From Nocardia brasiliensis NBRC 14402 (GTDB taxonomy: Bacteria; Actinomycetota; Actinomycetes; Mycobacteriales; Mycobacteriaceae): a stretch of 64,000 nt of DNA. Numbering within the stretch: the stretch's first letter is position 1; the number at the start of each line of letters is the position of its first letter. The notes under the pieces are model-generated. The model was not told where the DNA came from, did no database searches, and worked only from the letters and a program-made list of their open reading frames with translations. The DNA lies in the NCBI RefSeq assembly GCF_000308475.2, contig NZ_BAFT02000032.1, positions 53,353 to 117,352 of the forward strand, read 5' to 3'. Both the position numbers and the translations under genes were made by a program. Positions 56,250 through 64,000 of the stretch are shown here, piece after piece.

Positions 56250-57185
56250 TCAGGACGCCCGGTCTTGGTCGCCCAGATCTTCCTCGTCCAGCCCGGCGTC
56301 ACCCAGCGCGACATCCTTGCAGGCTTCGAGCAACGGCTGCAGGCGGTCCATCGCGCTGCTGCGCACGGCGAGCACCGTCGGCAACGCGAGCACGCCCGGA
56401 GTGCACAGCGGCAGGAACGCCACTCTGCTGCTGCGCAACAGCCGGGCGTGCGGTGCATACAGCACGGTCCAACCGGGTTCGCCCGCGCCGAGCACCGCCA
56501 GGGTGTCCTGGATGGAGATCTGCTCGGGGCCGAGCACCGGCTCGAAACCCGCGTTGTGGCAAGCGGTGAGCACCAGGTCGTCGAGTAACGCGTTGTTGAG
56601 CCGGTTGGTCAGATACAGCGGCAACGCGGCCAGTTCGGCCAGATCCACGCAGCGGTCGAGCGCCGAGGGATGGTCGGCGGGCAGCGCGACCACCAATTCG
56701 TCGTGCCAGACCGGGATTTGGCGCACGCCCTCCGGGGCCGCGACCTCACCGCGCAGAAACGCCGCGTCCCACTCGTATTCCGAGACCTTGCGCAGGCGCT
56801 GCCCCAAGGCGGCGGACGTCAGTTCGACCTTCAGGCCCGGAGCGCGCTGTTTCAGCGCGACGAGCAATCGCTCCAGCCGCTCACCCATGCCGCGGCTGGT
56901 CCCGATCCGCAATACCGAAGGCGGGGTGAGGAAATCGGCGACGCTGGACCGCGCGCGCCGCTCCGCCGCCAGCACCCGGCGGGCGGCAGGCAGGAACGCC
57001 GCCCCGGCCTCGGTGAGCCGGACGCTGCGGGGTGAACGTTCCAGCAGGACCACGCCGAGCTCACGCTCCAGCCTGCTGAGCTGCTGGCTGACCGACGACT
57101 GCACGATCATCAGTCGCTCGGCCGCCCTGCCGAAATGTAGTTCTTCGGCCACCGCGACGAAGTATCTCAGTTGACGAAGTTCCAC
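56250..57185 (-). CDS. LysR family transcriptional regulator
   Basis: The 311-residue protein has the LysR helix-turn-helix at residues 1-60 (LRQLRYFVAVAEELHFGRAAERL) and a two-lobed effector domain. The C-terminal 20 residues are acidic. The start is GTG. It is divergent from a GSDH-type lipoprotein gene across 153 nt and runs toward the CocE hydrolase gene, so either may be its target. The effector is unknown. Confidence 0.88.
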   Translation of the reverse strand: MELRQLRYFVAVAEELHFGRAAERLMIVQSSVSQQLSRLERELGVVLLERSPRSVRLTEAGAAFLPAARRVLAAERRARSSVADFLTPPSVLRIGTSRGMGERLERLLVALKQRAPGLKVELTSAALGQRLRKVSEYEWDAAFLRGEVAAPEGVRQIPVWHDELVVALPADHPSALDRCVDLAELAALPLYLTNRLNNALLDDLVLTACHNAGFEPVLGPEQISIQDTLAVLGAGEPGWTVLYAPHARLLRSSRVAFLPLCTPGVLALPTVLAVRSSAMDRLQPLLEACKDVALGDAGLDEEDLGDQDRAS

Positions 57186-57338
57186 ATGACCTCTGCGGGG
57201 TTCGGGGACAAGACTTGGGTCAGGCTACCGCCCGTGCCGCGCGGGTCACCGATGCGGCTTGTTCCAGCGCGCCGCGCGGCACGCTGGACGACAATGGACA
57301 ACTCGATGTCCACACGCGATGACAGCGGAGGTGCGCTC

Positions 57339-58478
57339 GTGCGCAAGGCGGCGATCAGGTCGAGCAACGTCCGCTGGATACGCGCCGGTGCGGCGGCGAT
57401 GCTGCTGGTCGGCGCCCTGTCCGCGTGTGCGGAGTCCGACGAACCGGCCACCGCGCCGACCAGGACCGCACCGGTGACCACCGCGCCGCTCACCGCCGCG
57501 AGCAACCCAGCGGGCACCCCCGCGCTGGACGCGGCCGAGGAGATCGCGCAGGGCATCGATGTGCCGTGGGGGCTCGCGCTGATCCCCGGCGGCGGCGCCC
57601 TGGTGGCCGAGCGCGACAGCGGGCGGATTCTGCGGATCATGCCCGGCCAGGCGCCCGAACAGGTGCACCAGGTGCCGGGCGTCGTCGCGCGCGGCGAAGG
57701 CGGGCTCCTTGGTGTGGCCCTGTCCCCCGGGTATCTCGAAAACCGCCAGGTGTACGCCTATTTCACGGCGGAGAACGACAATCGGATCGTCCGATTGCGG
57801 CCGGACGGGCCACCGGAGCTGATCTTCGCCGGAATCGCTGAGGCGGGCAACCACAATGGTGGACGGATCGCCTTCGGGCCGGACGGCATGCTGTATGTGG
57901 GGACCGGCGACGCGGGGCAGAGCGGGCTTTCGCAAGATCCCGCGAGCCCCAACGGGAAGATCCTCCGGCTCACCCCCGAAGGCCAACCGGCGCAAGGCAA
58001 CCCGACTCCGGGCTCGCCGGTCTACAGTCTCGGCCATCGCAATGTGCAGGGCTTGGCGTGGGACGGGTCGGGGCGGTTGTTCGCGGCGGAGTTCGGGCAG
58101 AACAGGTTCGACGAGATCAACCTGATCGAACCCGGGCGCAACTACGGCTGGCCGACCGTCGAGGGGAAAGGCGGCGCCGATCGCGGATTCACCGAGCCGC
58201 TGCTCACCTGGTCGACCGCCGAGGCGTCGCCCTCCGGCATCGCGATCGGCGGGGACACACTGTATGTCGCGGCGTTGCGCGGCGAGCGGCTGTGGGTGGT
58301 GCCCCTGCGCGACGGAGTACCCGGCGAGCCACGCGCCGAACTGCGCAACACCTACGGCCGCCTGCGCACCGTCATCGCGGCACTGGACGGCGCACTGTGG
58401 ATCACCACCTCCAACACCGACGGACGCGGCGACGAGCGACCGAACGACGATCGCGTCGTACGCTTCCCAGCGCGCTGA
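57339..58478 (+). CDS. glucose/sorbosone dehydrogenase-like lipoprotein (PQQ-type beta-propeller)
   Basis: The 379-residue product is a lipoprotein with a beta-propeller of the soluble glucose dehydrogenase type. The lipobox LSAC is near residue 28, followed by a Thr/Pro/Ala-rich linker. The propeller has DVPWGLALIPGG, GEGGLLGVALSP, NHNGGRIAFGPDGMLYVGTGD (the catalytic His and calcium motif), GHRNVQGLAW and NYGWPTVEG. It may oxidise an extracellular sugar using PQQ, or serve as a binding protein, as for mycobacterial LppZ-like relatives. GTG 57339 has GGAGG 7 nt upstream. Confidence 0.85.
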   Translation: MRKAAIRSSNVRWIRAGAAAMLLVGALSACAESDEPATAPTRTAPVTTAPLTAASNPAGTPALDAAEEIAQGIDVPWGLALIPGGGALVAERDSGRILRIMPGQAPEQVHQVPGVVARGEGGLLGVALSPGYLENRQVYAYFTAENDNRIVRLRPDGPPELIFAGIAEAGNHNGGRIAFGPDGMLYVGTGDAGQSGLSQDPASPNGKILRLTPEGQPAQGNPTPGSPVYSLGHRNVQGLAWDGSGRLFAAEFGQNRFDEINLIEPGRNYGWPTVEGKGGADRGFTEPLLTWSTAEASPSGIAIGGDTLYVAALRGERLWVVPLRDGVPGEPRAELRNTYGRLRTVIAALDGALWITTSNTDGRGDERPNDDRVVRFPAR

Positions 58479-58483
58479 GCGGA

Positions 58484-59641
58484 TCAGTCGCGCACCGGCA
58501 CCACGACCGCCCGGCCGAGCCGCCACACCGCGAACGTCAGCGGCACGCCCGGTCGATAGGCCAGGTGCGTGACCGACGGTGCGTCCAGTACCTGGAGATC
58601 CGCGCGCGCACCGGCGCGCACCACGCCGACGTCGTCGCGGCGCAGCGCACGTGCGCCGCCCGCGGTCGCGGCGTACACCGCTTCGGCGACCGAGAGACCC
58701 ATCTGCAAGACCGCGGTCGCCACGCAGAACGCCATCGAGGTGGTGTAGGAGCTGCCGGGGTTCGCGTTGGTGGCCAGCGCGACCGTCGCGCCCGCGTCCA
58801 GCAGCGCGCGGGCAGGGGCGAGCCGCTGCCTGGTGGACAGGTCGCAGGCGGGCAGCACGGTGGCGACGGTGTCGGAGGCGGCGAGCGCTTCGATATCGGC
58901 GTCGGTCAGATAGGTGCAGTGATCCACGCTCGCCGCACCGTGTTTCACCGCCAATTGCACGCCCGGCCCGGGGCCGAGCTGGTTGCCGTGCACGCGCAAC
59001 CCGAGGCCGCGCGCACCGGCCGCCCGCAGCACCCGGTCGGTCTGGGCCTCGTCGAACGCGCCGGTCTCACAGAACACATCGGCCCACCGCACGTAGGGCG
59101 CGACCGCGTCGAGCATCGCGCCGCACACCAGATCGACGTAGTGGTCGGCGGTCATCCCGGACGGCACCAGGTGCGCGCCGAGGAAGGTCACCTCGTCGGC
59201 GGCCGCGGCGGCGAGCCGGGCGGAGCGCAGTTCGTCGGCGACGCTGAGCCCGTAGCCCGTCTTGGTCTCGATGCAGGTCGTGCCCTGCCGCCTGGCCTCG
59301 GCGATGTGCCGCGCCAGATTAGCCGAAAGTTGTTCGTCCGACGCGGCTCTCGTGGCGGCGACGGTGGTCGCGATGCCGCCCGCGCGGTAGGGCCGTCCCG
59401 CCATCCGCGCCTCGAACTCGGCGGTGCGGTCCCCGGCGAAGACGAGGTGGGTGTGGCTGTCGACCCAGCCGGGCAGCACGGCACGACCGCCGACGTCGAC
59501 CCGTTCGTCGGCCGCGGGCGCCGCCGCGGCCGCGCCGACCCACGCGATGCGCTGGCCGTCGAGCAGCACCGCCGCGTCGCGCAGCTGGCCCTCCTCGGTA
59601 TTGGTGGTGAGTTCGCCGATACCGGTGATCAGGGTCGACAC
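58484..59641 (-). CDS. hutI: imidazolonepropionase
   Basis: The 385-residue amidohydrolase converts 4-imidazolone-5-propionate to N-formimino-L-glutamate. Landmarks are [12 protein letters not shown] near residue 60 (zinc HxH), [26 protein letters not shown], and [24 protein letters not shown]. It is shorter than the ~405 residues usual in the family but all motifs are there. GTG starts it, overlapping the end of hutF by 13 nt. Confidence 0.93.
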   Translation of the reverse strand: MSTLITGIGELTTNTEEGQLRDAAVLLDGQRIAWVGAAAAAPAADERVDVGGRAVLPGWVDSHTHLVFAGDRTAEFEARMAGRPYRAGGIATTVAATRAASDEQLSANLARHIAEARRQGTTCIETKTGYGLSVADELRSARLAAAAADEVTFLGAHLVPSGMTADHYVDLVCGAMLDAVAPYVRWADVFCETGAFDEAQTDRVLRAAGARGLGLRVHGNQLGPGPGVQLAVKHGAASVDHCTYLTDADIEALAASDTVATVLPACDLSTRQRLAPARALLDAGATVALATNANPGSSYTTSMAFCVATAVLQMGLSVAEAVYAATAGGARALRRDDVGVVRAGARADLQVLDAPSVTHLAYRPGVPLTFAVWRLGRAVVVPVRD

Positions 59642-60933
59642 AGGGCCTCGATCTCCTCTCGCAACACGGTTGCTGGGTGGTCCACGTGCATGTGGCGGTG
59701 GTCGGCCACGACCGCCCGCCCGGCGATCAGCACCGCGCGGACGTCACTCGCGGTGGCGGCGAACAGCGCGGCGGCGGGCGCGGTACCCGCGGTGCGGATC
59801 GAATCCAGGTCGACGGTGACCAGGTCGGCGGCCGCGCCGGCGGCGATCCGCCCGGCTTCGGGCCAGCCGATGGACGCGTGATCGGTGGCGGCCCGGTACA
59901 ACTCGGCCGGGGTGAAGCGGCCGCGGGCCCGGCTGGCCAGACGTTCGTCGAGTTCGAGCGCCCGCCACTCCTCGAACGCGTCGATCACCGCGTGACTGTC
60001 GGTGCCGAGGCACAGTCCGACGCCGGCGTCGGACAGCGCACGCGCCGGGCCGATACCGTCACCGAGGTCCCGTTCGGTGGTGGGACAGAAGCATGCCCGG
60101 CTGGCGGAGTCGGCGAGCAGGCCGATGTCCAGGGCGGTGAGGTGGGTCGCGTGTACCGCGACCGTCTGCGGCCCGAGCACCCCGGTCTTCGCCAGCAGGG
60201 CCGTCGGCGTGAGGCCGTGCGCGGCAAGGCAATCGCTGTTCTCGGCGGGCTGCTCGGACAGGTGGACATGCAACGGCCGGCCGGCCGCCGCCGCCGCGAT
60301 GACCGGCAGCGCGGCCGACGGCACGGCCCGCACCGAATGCGCGGCGACGCCGGTGCGCACCAGCTCCGAGGCCGGCGTGAACGCGGCGGCGCGGGTGGCC
60401 CACGCGTCCACGGTGCCGTCGCTGAAGCGCAGCTGATGCTCCCCCAGTTCGACACCGAAACCGCCTGCGAGATAGCAGGTGTCGAGCAGGGTCAGCCGAA
60501 TGCCCGCGTCCACGGCGGCGGCTGCGAGCGCGGCGCTCATGGCGGTGGGGTCGGCGTAGGGCACGCCACCCGGCGCGTGGTGCAGGTAGTGGAACTCGCC
60601 GACGCTGGTGTAGCCGGCCAGCACCATCTCCGCGTAGACGGCGCGGGCCAGCCGGTAGTACGAATCCGGATCCAGCCGTGCCGCAACGGCGTACATGCGC
60701 TCCCGCCAGGTCCAGAACGTGCCCTGATCGTGCTGGGTGCGGCCGCGCAGCGCACGATGGAAGGCATGCGAGTGCGCGTTGGCGAATCCCGGCACGGTCA
60801 GCCCGCGCAGCAGCTCCCCGGCGGGCTCGGTGCCCGGGACCACCGCATGGATCGCCGTGCCGCGCACATCGATCGTCACCCCGGCCGCCAAACCATCCGG
60901 CAGCCAGGCATATTCGGCCCAATACACGGTCAC
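59629..60933 (-). CDS. hutF: formimidoylglutamate deiminase
   Basis: The 434-residue amidohydrolase turns N-formimino-L-glutamate into N-formyl-L-glutamate and ammonia. [14 protein letters not shown] near residue 52 holds the zinc HxH, with [22 protein letters not shown] and GTDSHAVID further on. GTG 60933 is preferred because GGAGG lies 7 nt upstream; ATG 60939 would be only 1 nt from it. It is the fourth step gene of the hut operon and implies the five-step route via N-formylglutamate. Confidence 0.92.
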   Translation of the reverse strand: MTVYWAEYAWLPDGLAAGVTIDVRGTAIHAVVPGTEPAGELLRGLTVPGFANAHSHAFHRALRGRTQHDQGTFWTWRERMYAVAARLDPDSYYRLARAVYAEMVLAGYTSVGEFHYLHHAPGGVPYADPTAMSAALAAAAVDAGIRLTLLDTCYLAGGFGVELGEHQLRFSDGTVDAWATRAAAFTPASELVRTGVAAHSVRAVPSAALPVIAAAAAGRPLHVHLSEQPAENSDCLAAHGLTPTALLAKTGVLGPQTVAVHATHLTALDIGLLADSASRACFCPTTERDLGDGIGPARALSDAGVGLCLGTDSHAVIDAFEEWRALELDERLASRARGRFTPAELYRAATDHASIGWPEAGRIAAGAAADLVTVDLDSIRTAGTAPAAALFAATASDVRAVLIAGRAVVADHRHMHVDHPATVLREEIEALCRP

Positions 60934-60985
60934 GGCCATACCTCCGGCGCGGCGGCGGGCGTGGTGCTCCCGAGCTGGTCGCGGC

Positions 60986-62185
60986 TCATCCGGCCAGCTC
61001 CTCCAGCACCCGCGCCAAACCCGCTGCGCCACTGGCCACATCGGCGGCCTCGGCATGCTCCTCGGGAGCGTGGCTGACACCGGTGGGATTGCGGACGTAC
61101 AGCATGCCCGAGGGCACGTGGGCCGCGAGAATGCCCGCATCGTGCCCGGCGCCGGTCGGCAGCGCGGGGACACCGCCGAGCACCTTGTCCATCCGCTGCC
61201 GCAGCGGCTCGTCGAAAACCACATCGTCCGAATAGGACTCCTCGGTGACGGTCAGCTCGCAGCCCTCGGCCGCGGCGGCCGCGAACGCCGCCTCGGTGAT
61301 GTCGTCCACGAGTGCCGCGGTGCGGCCGTCGCCTGCCGCGCGCGCGTCCAGCCACAGGTCCACCGTGGAGGCGATCACGTTCGTGCCGCCGGGTGTGGGT
61401 ACGAGCCTGCCCACGGTGGCGCGGGCGTCGGTCATCGCGGCCGCGGCCCGGCGGGCGGCGGCCACCACGGCGGCGGCGGGCAGCATCGGGTCGTGCCGGT
61501 CGCCGAGTCTGGTCGCACCCGCGTGATTGCCCTGCCCGGAGAAGGAGAATCGGTAGCGACCGTGCGCGATGATGGTGCTGCCGGTGGCGATCGGGCTGTC
61601 CAGCTCGATCAAGCCGCGGCCCTGTTCGACGTGCAACTCCACGAAACACCCGATCTTCGACAGCAACTCGGGATCGGGCCCGAACCGTTTCGGATCGTGC
61701 CCGGCCTTCACCGCCGCCTCGGCCAGGGTGACGCCTTCCGCGTCACGGAGATTGCGGGCGCGATCGGGGTCGAGGGCGCCGGTGAGCAGCCGGGAACCGA
61801 GGCAGGGCACCCCGAATCGCCCGCCTTCTTCCTCGGCGAAGACCAGCACGGCGAGCGGCCGCGCTGGCGTGAAACCCTTGTCCTGCAGGATCTCCACCGC
61901 CGCGAGGGCACTGGCGACGCCGAGCGGGCCGTCGAAGGCGCCGCCGCCGGGGACCGAATCGAGATGGCTGCCGGTGACCACCGCGCCGGCCTCCGGACTT
62001 CCCCACCAAGCCCAGATGTTCCCGTTGCGGTCGGTGTTCACGTCCAGTCCGATGTGCAGCGCCTGGTCGATATACCAGTCGCGCAGCTCGAAATCGGCAT
62101 AGTCGTAGACGTGGCGCGAATAGCCGCCGCGCCGCGCATCCCTTCCGACACCGGCGATTTCGGCCATCAGCTCGTTCACGCCCAC
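60986..62185 (-). CDS. M20 amidohydrolase (allantoate/N-carbamoyl amidohydrolase family) in hut operon
   Basis: The 399-residue product has the dinuclear metal motifs of the AllC/hydantoinase group: TGSHLDSVPGGGAFDGPLGV, FAEEEGGRF, HVEQG and GAGHDA with a closing SHAPEEH. Family members hydrolyse allantoate, N-carbamoyl or N-acyl amino acids. It sits between hutU and hutF. No HutG-type deformylase is seen in the operon, so this enzyme may remove formate from N-formylglutamate; that is an inference from context. GTG 62185 has AGGAG 7 nt upstream. Confidence 0.87.
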   Translation of the reverse strand: MGVNELMAEIAGVGRDARRGGYSRHVYDYADFELRDWYIDQALHIGLDVNTDRNGNIWAWWGSPEAGAVVTGSHLDSVPGGGAFDGPLGVASALAAVEILQDKGFTPARPLAVLVFAEEEGGRFGVPCLGSRLLTGALDPDRARNLRDAEGVTLAEAAVKAGHDPKRFGPDPELLSKIGCFVELHVEQGRGLIELDSPIATGSTIIAHGRYRFSFSGQGNHAGATRLGDRHDPMLPAAAVVAAARRAAAAMTDARATVGRLVPTPGGTNVIASTVDLWLDARAAGDGRTAALVDDITEAAFAAAAAEGCELTVTEESYSDDVVFDEPLRQRMDKVLGGVPALPTGAGHDAGILAAHVPSGMLYVRNPTGVSHAPEEHAEAADVASGAAGLARVLEELAG

Positions 62186-62222
62186 GGCGTCGCTCCTGTC
62201 GTGCTCGGTCCCGGCCGGTGGT

Positions 62223-63875
<1,653 letters not shown>

Positions 63876-63948
63876 GAAATCTGCCCCTGACTGTGCTCGT
63901 TCAGTAAAAGAGAAGTGGCTGCCGCAGCCGTGTCGCCGGCCCGCCCGT

Positions 63949-63999
63949 TCATGCGCTCAGCTGCGCTTCGACCGCGCGGGCGAGCGCGCCCGAGCGCAC
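63949..63999 (-). CDS. hutH: C-terminal end of histidine ammonia-lyase (partial)
   Basis: Only 16 codons and the stop are in the window; the gene runs off the right edge. The visible end, [16 protein letters not shown], resembles the tail of histidine ammonia-lyases, and the place upstream of hutU is where hutH is expected. The call rests mainly on context. Confidence 0.6.
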   Translation of the reverse strand: MRSGALARAVEAQLSA

Positions 64000-64000
64000 C

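Overview
The window is high-GC DNA with tightly packed genes on both strands and frequent GTG starts and 4-base ATGA/GTGA gene overlaps. Its protein families and operator motifs (IdeR-type iron boxes, a KstR-type steroid box, MpaB/DUF2236 oxygenases, an LppP/LprE-type lipoprotein, a soluble-kinase-domain Ser/Thr kinase, an F420-type LLM oxidoreductase) point to a mycolic-acid actinomycete, most likely Nocardia or a close relative. This is an inference from content, not a database result. No rRNA, tRNA, CRISPR array, transposase or phage gene was seen.

Layout. 1-5 kb: DHA2-type drug exporter, endonuclease/exonuclease/phosphatase protein, UbiB-type kinase. 5-6.9 kb: flavin monooxygenase of the Tet(X)-like group divergent from a true TetR, with two tetO-like operators between them. 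6.9-10.2 kb: operon of two MpaB/DUF2236 proteins and a 2Fe-2S ferredoxin, with a TetR regulator. 10.2-13.7 kb: amino acid permease, iron-box-controlled siderophore-interacting protein, alpha/beta hydrolase. 13.8-21 kb: Rieske oxygenase with its TetR, a nitrate/sulfonate-type ABC importer, and a divergent CitA/CitB-type two-component system. 21-25 kb: CMD protein with HxlR regulator, lipoprotein, and a polyol dehydrogenase/HAD phosphatase pair. 25-36 kb: Gfo/Idh oxidoreductase, BASS transporter, Ser/Thr kinase, acyl-CoA ligase, M50 peptidase, DJ-1 protein, KstR-boxed HsaA-like monooxygenase, iron-boxed unknown protein, adenylate cyclase, ADP-ribosylglycohydrolase. 36-41 kb: gluconokinase, universal stress protein, TnrB3-type ABC exporter, iron-boxed AraC regulator, SCP2-like protein. 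41.1-52.4 kb: an 11-kb one-direction biosynthetic operon. 53-58.5 kb: LLM oxidoreductase, CocE hydrolase, LysR regulator, GSDH-type lipoprotein. 58.5-64 kb: histidine utilisation operon running off the right edge.

The standout is the operon at 41136-52373. Reading 5' to 3' on the minus strand it encodes KAS III, a degenerate KAS III partner, a UbiB kinase fused to a class III aminotransferase, an AMP-forming ligase, a class-B-like flavin monooxygenase, and a 1115-residue protein joining a CreE-type FAD enzyme to a CreD-type lyase. CreE and CreD together make nitrous acid from aspartate. The operon therefore looks like a cryptic pathway that builds a short acyl or beta-keto chain, aminates it, and installs an N-N or N-O group using nitrite; the ligase is a candidate nitrite-dependent diazotase. 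The product cannot be predicted from the sequence.

Other linked observations are a 73-nt repeat found twice between convergent gene pairs, three IdeR-like boxes (two placed directly at apparently leaderless starts), and a hut operon in which an M20 amidohydrolase sits where an N-formylglutamate deformylase would be expected.
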